Positions 49,324 to 59,699 of a DNA stretch of 64,000 nucleotides are shown here, piece by piece. Source of the DNA: Limonium bicolor (taxonomy: Eukaryota > Streptophyta > Magnoliopsida > Caryophyllales > Plumbaginaceae); NCBI GenBank assembly GCA_023374045.1, contig CM041778.1:292927533-292991532 (forward strand). Reading direction: 5' to 3'. Below the pieces are notes generated by a model. The model searched no databases. It worked only from the letters and a program-made list of their open reading frames with translations, and was not told the DNA's origin. The position numbers and the translations under genes were made by a program. Each line of letters starts with the position of its first letter. Position 1 is the first letter of the stretch.

Positions 49324-50318
49324 GATGAAGAGGTAGGTGAACTTTCTGCTGACGATGAGGTTTATTCTCTACTCTCTGCTCCTTTTACTGATTTTGAGCC
49401 TTTAGAGCATGTTCTTGTCTCTCCTGTTGAAGATAAGACTTCTGGCTTTGAGGCTAATGCAGCTCTAGCTCATGTTGAGAGAGGGAAGGCAGGTTTTCAC
49501 GCCTATCGCCCTCCATTAGAGAGGCTTGATAGAGATATCCAGTGACTTATTCCTTCTATAGAGCAGCCTCCAATACTTGAGCTTAGGATCTCCCATCTAA
49601 TCTCAAATATGTTTATCTTGCTAATAATGATTCTTTGCCTGTCATTGTCTCTTCTACTTTTTCTTCTAGGAAGAAAACTATAATGATTGAGGTTTTGAAG
49701 AGGCATAAGAGAGCCATTGGGTGGACCCTGGCTGACATCAAAGGGATTGATCCAGCCTTCTGCACTCATCACATTTACATGGAGGAGGACTACAAGCCTA
49801 TCCGACAGCCCCAGCGTCGCCTCAACCCAAACATGAAGGAAGTCGTAAATAAGGGGGTGTTGAAGCTTCTAGACGTTGGGATCATCTCTCCCATTTCTGA
49901 CAGCACTTGGGTAAGTCCTGTACAAGTTGTGCCTAAGAATGGTGGGTTTGAGGCTTGTATCAATGACCAAGATGAGTCTATTCCTCAGAGGAAAATTACT
50001 GGTTGGTGTATGTGAATTGATTACAGACGTTTGAATTCTTCCACCAGGAAAGATCATTTCCCTCTCCTCTCCCTTTTATTGATCAAATGCTAGAAAGGTT
50101 GGCTGGGCAGGAATATTACTGTTTTCTAGATGGATTTTCAGGGAACTTCTAGATTCCTATCGCACTTGAGGACCAGGACAAGACTACTTTCACTTGTCCC
50201 TCTGGAACCTTTGCATATAGATGGATGCCTTTTAAGTTATGCAATGCCCCAACCACCTTTCAGCTCTGCATGCAAGCTATCTTTGCAGACTTCATTGAGT
50301 AGAGCATAGAGGTACAGC
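49324..50318 (+). pseudogene. Element C reverse transcriptase, N-terminal half only
   Basis: An acidic linker then GWTLADIKGIDPAFCTHHIYM, PIRQPQRRLNPNMKEV, SDSTWVSPVQVVPKNGG and ITGWCM, then a TGA where Cys is expected, IDYRRLN, and after a shift FLDGFSG, TAG for Gln in NF-IPIA, KTTFTCPSGTFAY and ADFIE, TAG, SIEV. Homology stops at about 50310, directly before the catalytic Asp-Asp strand. It then jumps to CAGCAGGAC, which in element A lies after the integrase (12522). The catalytic RT motif, RNase H and all of integrase are deleted. Confidence 0.85.
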
Positions 50319-52271
50319 AGGACTCTTCTACCCTTGTTTCAGAACTAACGCCACCAAAGAAAAAGTCCATCCCATGGTGCCTAAAGTATAAATTCAGGAA
50401 GCTACGCAACTTGGCTCTAGGATGCTGTGGGACCCTTCCCTTCTCTTCTCCTCTCCTCTCTCTGAATCTGATAGATAAGTCTAGCTGGAGACTTTAAAGC
50501 ATAGCAGCTTGGTGGGAGGCAACCCACCCTTTTATCGTTTTCATTTACTTTCCTTTCAGTTACTTATTCTTTTCTTGTTTATTTCTTTTCTTTTTGATCT
50601 TATGGTTGAGTTTTGAGTACATTTGAGTTCTCCTGGCTATGTAGAATAAACCTTGCATGAACATTCTCTTCATTTGACAGCTGAACTCAAGTGTGGGGGT
50701 GTTTCGAAGACTTGCACGTACAAGTTAGGGGAGCATTCCTTTATCTTTTTATTAATCATTTGAATGTAGTTTGTGTAGGTGTTTGGTAGTTGTTTTCTTT
50801 TGGTTTTTATAGCTTCAATAATTTAATTAATTAAAAAAAGGATTTTGTATGCGTCCGGATGAGCGTCCGGATGAACTCACCTGGAGCGTTGTGTTTGTCT
50901 AGTCGTGTCCGGTTTATTGGTATGGACGCCCCGCAAGGATAGGTAAGCAGCGTCCGACCCAGTTACCCGGAAAGCCAGCTGGACAGGTGTCTTTCTTCTT
51001 CTAAATAATGCAGGTGTCGCGACAGTTTTCTTTTCTCTCCTTCCGTCTTCTTCCTCCGACTCCAACTCACACTTCCTTGCCACAAACACGACCCTAGCAC
51101 CAAATCTCATCCAGACTCCGCCCAACACCGTCATCCATCGTCACTCCAGCCTCCTCCGCACTGCTTTTCTTCTACTAGTTTTTCTATTCCTTCCTGACGA
51201 ATCGTCAGTGTGGGAGACTTCTCTCAACTGTGCGCACGCTTCTGCTGTATGGAACCTTGAGGAGTATTTTATTCATCATATGCTTCTATAATATTGATGC
51301 TCCTATTTGTTTTGCTTTTCTTATTTGTCCCTTTGGATTTCATGCACTTATTGAATTAATTCTTTCGACGCAATGATGGCTGCTTTGGTTTAAGTGTGGG
51401 GGATGTTTGACTTCGTTGTGACTTGTTCTTGAGTTTGTATTTCTTGCACTTGTTTAAGTCTTGTTAATGGTGGAAACTGAAAGGGCGACACGAAAGAAGC
51501 TAAGCAAGTTGACAGGTTTGGGGGTGTAAATTTTTTTTGAATTATTATGGTTTTATTGTTGAAATTGAAGTCTCTTTCTACTATGATTGAGAATTTTTAC
51601 CATCTGAACTTTGTTTTTAACTTTGAGCCTTGGAATGAATTGAATGAAAGGTGAAAAAGAACAAATACAAGGTACTCTTCTGATCCTTTAAGACATTTTT
51701 CTGATCCTAAAATAGGCCTCTGTCACTCGGTTATTAAGTCCTTTGGAGTGTCTTATCACCTAGCTACCTAAGGTTTTCTGAATCTGGGATAGTTGACCTA
51801 AATCTGCTACATGTGTGGAGAGAAAAGTCTGAGGTGAAAGAAACAAATGCACTTCAACTGAAGTATCTATACACCTTTTGAGCTGAATGTTTTCAATAAC
51901 TTCTATCTATGGGATCATGAGAGTGTGGCATTGAAAGGTAAAATGGAATAAGATCTTACTTCATATCCCTTGTCGTTCGAAAAAAGAATGTGAAGGAAAT
52001 GGTTGTTTGGCTCATGGTTAAAGGCTCAGTTCTTATGGTTCTTCTTCCTTCTCTCAAGCTTTGTATGAATTCTTGCATTTCTTGTTTTATTTTCAAAATT
52101 CTTTTTGTTTAGAGTTAGAAAATCTAATTCGCCGGGCTGAAAGACTTGCAAAATATTCTTTTATGCTCTCTCTCTCTCTCTCTCTCTCTCTTTTGTTGTT
52201 CTATTGGCTTGCTTAAACTATTGTTTGAGGGGTTTGCTTGAGGACAAGCAAAAGATAAGTGTGAGGGAATT
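50319..52271 (+). other. Element C 3' untranslated region
   Basis: Non-coding. Begins with the post-integrase tail shared with A (GCAGCTTGGTGGGAGGCAAC at 50505). Several AAGTGTGGGGG-like motifs (50690, 51393) and the polypurine tract AAGTGTGAGGGAATT (52257-52271). 50840-50960 has GTCCGGATGAGCGTCCGGAT words like those in LTRs. A (CT)n microsatellite lies at 52165-52190. The minus-strand frame at 50877-51134 has no recognisable product. Confidence 0.7.
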
Positions 52272-53720
52272 TGATGCACCGATAATTGATATACTTTTTA
52301 GTGCTTAACCCCCTTATCTTTCCTGTTTTTGTCCTAGTTTTATGATTTAATGACGTTCATATCTTTGTTGAAGTAAAAATGCCATACACTAGCTTGTTTT
52401 GGTGTTTTAATGACTTAGGACGCGAACTAGGAGGAATTCGGCACAAAAGCGCAAAACTTGGCCACATCTGGACCTACATCCGACCCATTGCCCCGGACGC
52501 GTTGTACCTGTCTGCCCCTGTGACCCGGACGGATGGCCGGACGGGCCTGAACTCTGACCCTATGGTCTAGACGCTTTGGGAAGGATGACTATATTTACGA
52601 CCACGAGTGCAGCGCCGAGAATTCTCAACATGTATCAGTCTAGCCCGGAAGTTCGGCTCGTTGACCCGGACAGGTGGTCTGGACGCCTCACAAGTCTGAA
52701 ATCTCGCCTGACAGCTCTGAGTCTTATCCAGCTCTCCTACCCTGACAGGTTAGCCGAACGTTTGTATTTTGTGTGTGAGAATTCTGTTTAAACACAGCGT
52801 CGCGAGCAGAAAAATTTATCACAACTCAGACTCGACGAGAACTCCGCGCTCTCTATTCTTTCTCCTGTGCAACCGTGAAACCCTGGATAGCATGAAGGAG
52901 AATTTCTGCTCCGTTTTCACACCAGTCCGTTCAACCTGACTTCTAGTAAATCTTTAGATTAATATGAAGATGATTTCTAAACCTTTCTCTCTTGTTATTT
53001 CTTCTCTGGATATACTAGGTTAAGGGATTATACTCCGGGGGATGGTAATTGTAAATAGTTAAGATTTTACAAGATTATTATCAGTTGATTTGACATTTAT
53101 TCTGGGTTTGATTCAGATTATGAATTTTATTTGAGTTATTAGTCAAAATTGCTAATTTTTTATAACCTTATGGAATTTGTCAAGAACTAATCGGTAATTG
53201 ACAAATAGGCTGAAATAATATGTTAGTCTGTGGAAAAGCTTTATTTGATTGATAAGTTCTACCTTTAGATGCCATTAAAATTCTTGAGCTTAATCCTTCT
53301 GCCAGTGTGATGATGGGTTCATGATTTAATTTGTCACGTTCAATGTAGTAGAGTTCTAACTGTCTAGGATATAGTCATTTAGAAATTGTTACAGTTGGCC
53401 AAACCTTTTTCCCTAATCAACTGGTAATAAAACTACAGGATTTAATTAGGATAGACTACCTGAACCTGAAGTTCCACTTTCATTATCTTATTATCAGTCA
53501 CTTTTCTCTTGTTCTTTATTTTATTAATCAACAATTTCCCCCTTACAACTACAACTTTCGCTAGGATTAGACCTGTTCATTTAGTTCCCTGGATTAATAC
53601 CTGGTGCTTATATTACTCTACTACTATGACCGTGATTTATTTTACAGCCCGTAGGCTTTTGATTAATTAATTTCTAGGTTTATTTCCTTAGTTTTTAGTT
53701 TATCAAAAATCATGTTTGCA
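52272..53720 (+). repeat. Element C 3' LTR
   Basis: Starts TGATGCACCGATAATTG after the polypurine tract. The end is placed at ...CATGTTTGCA (53720) by alignment with the U5 of element A (ACTACTATGACCGTG...TTACAGCCCGTAGG against ACTACTGCGACCGGG...TTGCAGCCCGACGG). A cluster of CCCGGACG/GTCTGGACG words lies at 52470-52700. No 5' partner is in the window, and the end is an estimate. Confidence 0.75.
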
Positions 53721-54534
53721 GATATTACAAGCTCCACAAAAGAAGCCAGCCCGTGATGAATAATTGACCCGGTGACCAAAGGAAGCTAGGAGCCTGATTC
53801 TTAGATGACGTTTTCATTAGTTCGAAAGAAGCAATGCCGTTACCAGCATGATGAAGTGATCCGTAAATGGTCCCAACACAGGATCCAAAGAGCTCACATC
53901 AAAACAGCTCTCAAAGCTCAAAATCAAGAAGACACAAGAACCCTGAAGGCGAAGTTAAGAAAGGATAAAAAAAAGCAACCCCGAAATGCCTCAAAGAAAT
54001 GCGAATGACAGAAGAAGAGAAATGGTGTATTGGACGACTTCAAAAGTTCAAGTCCAAAGCTCGGAAACACATCAATACAAAACAACCAGACAACTTCAAG
54101 ACAAAAAAGGAAGGAAAATCCGAGGGAAGACGCAAGTTGTAGCTTTGTTCACCCCTTTAAGCTCCACATACCTCAAATATCCCTCCATGGTCCCATTGTC
54201 TTTCATCACACCCCATGGCCTCGTTATAAGCTTTAAAGACTTCCGACTTGATAGTTATGTGTCTAATCACGTGAAAGTAATAGATCGAATACGTAAACCC
54301 AACTAATGTCAAATTCAATGGTCTAGAATTTTGACAAAGAGAAAGAAATGAGTGCAAATATCAAACACGCTGAGTGTAGATTAGGAAGCACCACATTAAA
54401 CACAATCCTTAACCCCTTGAGAACAAAATTTTTCCGCATGTATAATCAAAGAAAATACTGGGGGCAATCGATCGTTGTGATCGATTACCATGAACACTAG
54501 CTTTGATAGCCTCAAGGAAAATACTGGGGGCAAT
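53721..54534 (+). other. Element E internal 3' portion with two polypurine tracts
   Basis: Basic, Lys/Gln-rich short frames (53805-54008 and 53986-54306) that I do not recognise. At the end are two identical 17-bp purine-rich words, AAAATACTGGGGGCAAT, at 54452-54468 and 54518-54534. The second touches TGTTGGAAC, an LTR start. This ending resembles Tat-lineage Ty3/gypsy elements. Element C inserted at the left edge of this piece. Confidence 0.5.
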
Positions 54535-55905
54535 TGTTGGAACAACAATTCCATGACAACACCAACTAAAACTTGGAGCTTAGGCACTATAACCACACAG
54601 ACACTACTTCACCCAAGCCCGTTATAGGCCCTGACCTCCACACAAACATTTCTAGGCCCGTCATAGGCCCTAACCTCCACACAAACATTACAAGCTCATC
54701 ATAATCCCTTACCACCACTCAAAAAGCCTTACAACAAACACCACACACTCCCACCAGTGGCATGTTCATCTTCTGAGAAACAAATTATAGATATGAAATT
54801 CTTAGTCAGGAAATGATAATTTCATTTTCCTTTTTCAGTAGATAGAATTTTTCTCAATCATTACCATGTTTGGCACATTTTTAACAATTTCCTGCTTTGG
54901 ACAATTTTTGATCCTTACTAGCACTTTGATTTCATTTTACACTTTCTACATACACCACATAGTCACGTTTGGCATTTTCACAATCGGTTTTCATCACAAT
55001 CATTTGCATCAGACCATTATCATTGCATAATCCAAGTTAGAATGGATCTCACTCCCAAACCTCAGGTACCCATAAGTCCTGCCTTACATTCATTCACCTC
55101 AGGCACCCATAAGTCCTACCTTACATTCACTCACCTTAGGCACACATAAGTCCTAACACCACAAAAACATGTCAAACACGTATAAGCCCTACCCTGCACC
55201 TATCTTACCTTTCATTCATTCCACCTTACATTCATTCACCTTAGGCACACATAAGCCCTACCACACACATTGCATTGATATACAAATACACCGCATCAAT
55301 CTCATTACATATCACACCTCCTTTCATTCACTTTTAGGTTCCCGACACCTAAGATGCTCGGCGTATTTCTTTTAGGTTCCCGACACCTTAGATGCTCTGA
55401 GGAGTTGGCGGGGCAGTGGCAATAAGTCCCCTATCTTTGTGTCATCTCATTAGGGAGCAACAACTAGTAGGTAGTGGTAATAAGTCCCCTTGGTAGTCTA
55501 GAAGTTATCCCTGCACCCAGTTGGTGGGCAGTGGCAATAAGTCCCCATAGTATACCAACCAGGAGCAATAGGTTCCCGACATCTCCATGCTCAGCGTAGT
55601 TTATCCATTTTAGGTTCCCGACACCTCCATGCTCGGCGTAGCTTATCCACTTTAGATTCCCGACACCTCTATGCTCGGCGTAGTTTATCCACTTTAGGTT
55701 CCCGACACCTCATGCTCGGTGTATTTTATCCATTTTAGGTTCCCAACACCTCTATGCTCGGCATAGTTTATCCACTTTAGGTTTCCGACACCTTCATGCT
55801 CGGCGTAGTTTATCCACTTTATATTACCGACACCTCCATGCTTGGCGTAGTTTATCCACTTTAGGTTCCCGACACCTCCACGTTCGGCGTAGTTTATTCG
55901 TTTTA
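54535..55905 (+). repeat. Element E 3' LTR, first part, rich in tandem repeats
   Basis: Begins TGTTGGAACAACAATTCC after a polypurine tract. Contains three kinds of tandem repeat: units with CCATAAGTCCTACCTTACATT (55060-55260), three units with AGTGGCAATAAGTCCCC (55415-55550), and eight 42-bp units (55570-55905). The rest is non-coding. Element D inserted at 55905/55906, so the remainder lies right of the window. Confidence 0.55.
55570..55905 (+). repeat. 42-bp tandem repeat, eight copies
   Basis: Units start at about 55570, 55612, 55654, 55696, 55737, 55779, 55821 and 55863, each AGGTTCCCGACACCTCC then ATGCTCGGCGTAGTTTATCC and a short T-rich end. Two more diverged copies are at about 55336 and 55373. 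Copies differ by one or two bases and one is 41 bp. Confidence 0.9.
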
Positions 55906-57785
55906 TGTAACGACCCCAAAACCGACCTAGGAGTTAGGGCCGTTACACGCCGCGAGTCTACTACCTAACGTCGCAAGGCTCTAACAACGCATGCTCAAAA
56001 CCAAAAATGTAACAATAAAATTAACGTGAAAGAGTTTACAATATCCAAACCATGTGTGAAATCCAAATGCAGAGTAAAGGCCCATAGGCTACATAATCCA
56101 TAGCGTCAAATGCGCAAAAACATAACATAGTCTAAATATAAGCTAGTCCAGAATCAAATCCCAAGCATGAGAGAATCCACAAGCTTAATCTACATAATGT
56201 AAGACAGGGATGAGCTCAACAGCCCAATAAGCAGAAGACTTCCTCAAGGAAGCCCACTCAAATCAGAAGCAGATGTTTATAGAAAATAGAGGGAAGCACA
56301 TGCCGCTTGTAAATAGACAGAACAAAAACAAAACGGATCAGAAAGCAGAGCAGAATATCACATCAAAATCTCAGTGGGACCTTCAGAATCAGAAACATAA
56401 GAAACCCGCTAACACAACAAAGGACTCACATAATGTCCTATGGATCCGAAGATCCCATATCAGAAGCCGTAGAGACAGCTAACGGACCCGTCGGTCACTA
56501 ATGTCGTAAGAGATACCCTAAGGGACTTATATAGAAGGAATTCCTGCACAGCAAGCTACGGGACAGCCCGACCCGACTATCCATGGCTCAGAAGCTAAGT
56601 AACTAGGTCCTAAAACGGTTTAGCCAAAATGTCATATCAAAAGTGCTTAAAAAGCATAAATCATGCATTAACATTTTATTCACACTTAGGGGATTCATAC
56701 CCCACAAACTGAAGTCAAAACGGAGCTCAGACGAGCAAAATAGGCAAAACAGAAGCTATGTTCGGACATGCGTCCGACCTTGCATGTCCGGACACGGTGA
56801 GAAGCCAAAACATCAACTTGTCAGGACATGTGTCCGGACTTACATTTACGGACACATGTCAAATTCAAAATTGAAAGAAGTCCGGACTTGTGTCCGAACT
56901 TACAAAGCTCGGACACAAGTCGAAGCAAAAACAAAATGTCCTTGCACGCTGTCCGGACTTACATATCCGGACACATGTCCGGACGCTCAAAAATTCAGAA
57001 AACAAAACAGCACCAGACGACACGTCCAGACTTACAAGTCCGGACGCATGTCCGGACGTCGCAAAAATGCTAGTTTCCAGAACAAAACTGAAGCGCAGAA
57101 AACATCCAAAATCATCAAGAGTTCATCCAAATTCCAGAATCAAGTAAATCAGTCCCCTCGGGAGTTTAACACCTTTGAAATAGATATAACTCACACATAA
57201 ATTCACACCATGCAATGCAATTCAACACCTAAATCATAATCGAAATCAGCAATCCCGAGGGTGAATGAACAACCCCGATTCCATCCCCCACTTACTTAAA
57301 TTAGCAGAGCAGATTCTGTCCAACGTTACCAACAACCAGACGAACGGAACGCAGTAGAGAGCACAATGCACCACTGAATTGCACAGAACAGTCCCCCAAA
57401 ATCAGAATGCAAAATCAGAAAACTACTCTTCCCAAACCACAAGAAACTACCACCGAAACCATATAACAAACCTGAAACACCGCAAAAGACTTTCCGAGCA
57501 GCTGCAAAATCAGAGGCACGGCAGAGAGGAAGGAAAGAGTCTCAAGCACTCAAACTATCGAAAATAAAAACAATGTTTGAAACTGACTTTGAAACTGATG
57601 TGAATACCAATTAGAGGAATCAGCCTAAGTAAATAAAACACTTACCAATAATAAGAGGGGAAAAGACCTCCTTAACCCTCTCTTTCAATTAAAAGCCCCG
57701 GCGTCCTATACTGCTAAGAAGTTCATAATATAAGATGACAAACAAAAGACGTTAGAAAATTCTGAAATTAAACCGGGTTATTACA
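55906..57785 (-). repeat. Element D 3' LTR
   Basis: 1880 bp. On its own strand it starts TGTAATAACCCGG at 57785 and ends GGGGTCGTTACA at 55906. A cluster of GTCCGGAC palindromes lies at 56755-57065. About 56450-56600 matches S2. The 5' LTR is not in the window. The 185-codon plus-strand frame at 56643-57200 runs through the palindromes and is not a gene. Confidence 0.87.
56755..57065 (-). repeat. GTCCGGAC palindrome array in element D LTR
   Basis: Five to six imperfect palindromes of the type GTCCGGACTTAC-ATGTCCGGACAC at 40-70-bp spacing, equivalent in position to the GTCCGAAC array of S2 but with a different core. Confidence 0.78.
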
Positions 57786-57799
57786 TCACTCCCCTCTTA
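57786..57799 (-). other. Element D polypurine tract
   Basis: On the minus strand AAGAGGGGAGTGA directly precedes the LTR start TGTAATAACC. It fixes the LTR boundary and orientation. Confidence 0.85.
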
Positions 57800-57831
57800 A
57801 AAGTAATTTCATCCTCAAAATTCGACATACC

Positions 57832-59448
57832 TCACTGCTCGAAGAGGGAGAGGAACTTGGCGCGCAATTCCTCCTCGAGTTCCCAAGTCGCCTCACGCTC
57901 GGACTGATCCGTCCTGAGCCTTCACCATAGGCAGTGTCTTGATGTGAAGCCGACGAACATCACGAGCCAAAATGTGAATTGGAGCTGCCTCATATAAGTG
58001 AAGTCATCTCGGAGCCGAAGCTGTCCATAGTCAATCACATGCGAGGGATCATGAAGATACTTCCTGAGTATTGACACATGAAACACATCGTGAACTCCTG
58101 CTAAGGCTGGTGGCAACGCCAACTTTATAAGCCACTGAGACGACCCTTTCTAGCACCTCAAAAGGACCCACAAAGCGAGGACCGGCTTGCCTCTCTTACC
58201 AAACGGACAAAGCCACGGACAGGAGAAATCTTCAGATACACGTGATCCCCATCCTGAAATTAAGCGGACGACGCCTCTGAACTGTATAGCTCTTCTGTCG
58301 ACTCTGAGCAACCAACATACGCTCCTGATAGTCCTAACCTTATCCACAGCTCCCTGCAATAACTCCGAACTCACAATAGCCCTCTCCTTCAAATCATCCC
58401 AACAATTGGGAGATCTACAACGTCTACCATATAGTGCCTCAAATGGAGCCATCCCAATACTCAATGAAAGCTATTATTATAAGCGAATTCAGTCAGAGTA
58501 ACATGTTGATCCCAGCTCCCACCAAAATCTAGCACACACGCCCTCAACATATCCTCCAAAATCTGATTCGTCCTCTCTGTCAGTCTTAGGATGATACGCT
58601 GAACTGAATACCAAATTCGTCCCCATAGCCTTAAGCAAGCTACGCCCAAAGCGGGATACAAATCTTGGATCTCTGTCCAATGCAACCTCACTATCTCATC
58701 CATATGGAGCCGAGCCAGGCGCTCGAGGCTAAAAGTCTTCCTCACAGGTAGGAAATAGTTGACTTCGTCAAACGGTCCACATTCACCCAAAGCGCATCAA
58801 ATCCCGAAGATGTTTTAGGAAGCCCCACAATGAAATCCATCCCTACGCTCTCCCACTTCCACTCAGGAACGGGAAGGGGCTGCAGAAGACCCGCTGGCCG
58901 CTGATGCTCAGCCTTCACCTGTTGACAAGTCTGGCAACGAGTTACAAATCTGAGATCTCCCTCTTCATGTTCGCCCACCAAAAGGATTCTCTGAGGTCCC
59001 GATACATCTTCATACCCCCAGGGTGTACCGAATAAGGAGCTTCATGAGCCTCCTGTGTAATCTCACGCCTCAAATCTCCACCACTGGGTACACATACCCT
59101 ACCTCTATATCGCAGGCAGCCGTCACTGGTCACTAAAAACTCTTGACTCTGATCATCTAATAGTCTCTTTCGGATCCTGCACAACTCAGCATCTGCTAAC
59201 TGACCATCCCTGATCCGGTCTATCAGAGTAGACTGAACCTGAAGCGCAGCAATCATCCCCACACTATCGGACCGAACAACCCAGACACCCATGCGCTGAA
59301 GCTCATATGCAGACCTCTGAATCCCAGACAATCAACAAGCAAGCCCTGGAGCACCCCTATGAATCAACGCATCTGCCCCCACATTCGCCCTACCAGGATG
59401 GTAAAGGATCTCTAAATCATAGTCATGCAGAAGCTCCAGCCAACGCCG
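57832..59448 (-). pseudogene. Element D integrase with chromodomain end
   Basis: The zinc region has [20 protein letters not shown] and [11 protein letters not shown]. The catalytic core has Asp in GMDFIVGLP and Asp in DRDPRF; the Glu region (normally TDGQTERTNQ) is garbled by small shifts. FAYNNSFH, FEALYGRRCRSPNCWDD, then FHVSILRKYLHDPSHVIDY follow. The protein ends REATWELEEELRAKFLSLFEQ at 57832, the last helix of the chromodomain. Interruptions include a TGA near 59330 and frameshifts at about 58740, 58560, 58400 and 57930. Confidence 0.87.
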
Positions 59449-59695
59449 CTATCTCAAGTTCAATTCCTTCTGCGTGAATAGATACTTGAGACTCATGTGA
59501 TCTGTGTAGACCTTACACGTCACTCCATACAAATAATGACGCCAGATCTTCAAGGCGAAGACCACAACAGCCAACTCCAAATCGTGGGTACGGTAATTCT
59601 TCTCGTACGGCTTCAGCTGACGTGAGCCATACGCCACCACCTTACCCTCCTACATCGGAACACACCCCATACCTCTATGAGAAATGTCACAGAAT
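59449..59695 (-). pseudogene. Element D RNase H, downstream part
   Basis: Continues from S4 with CDISHRGMGCVPM, TAG (59652-59650), [38 protein letters not shown] (overlapping blocks of one RNase H), [19 protein letters not shown] and TAG (59451-59449). Both stops stand where Gln is expected. The other half of the domain is on the far side of S4, ending GSEGFEV at 61248. Confidence 0.85.
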
Positions 59696-59699
59696 ACTC

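Larger units (their letters stand above)
47255..53720 (+). mobile_element. Element C: Athila-like retrotransposon, internally deleted, 5' end missing
   Basis: Plus-strand gag remnant, protease, first half of RT, a deletion removing the rest of RT, RNase H and integrase, then 3' region and 3' LTR (52272-53720). Residue patterns parallel element A closely (KKKHLDGQFAKLLSIFKKL, DLGASMNIMPYAT). The gag starts abruptly at LTR4, so the N-terminal gag, leader and 5' LTR are not in the window. Many in-frame TAG codons. Defective. Confidence 0.85.

Noticed and set aside
55570..55905. CRISPR-like array (regular 42-bp units)
   Set aside because: Units are head-to-tail with no unique spacers and lie in a plant LTR; this is an ordinary tandem repeat.
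56643..57200. 185-codon plus-strand ORF in element D LTR, and the 142-codon ORF at 29079-29507 in S2
   Set aside because: Both are made by palindrome arrays lacking stops; the residue pattern (VRTCVRTY-like) mirrors the DNA repeat and has no domain.
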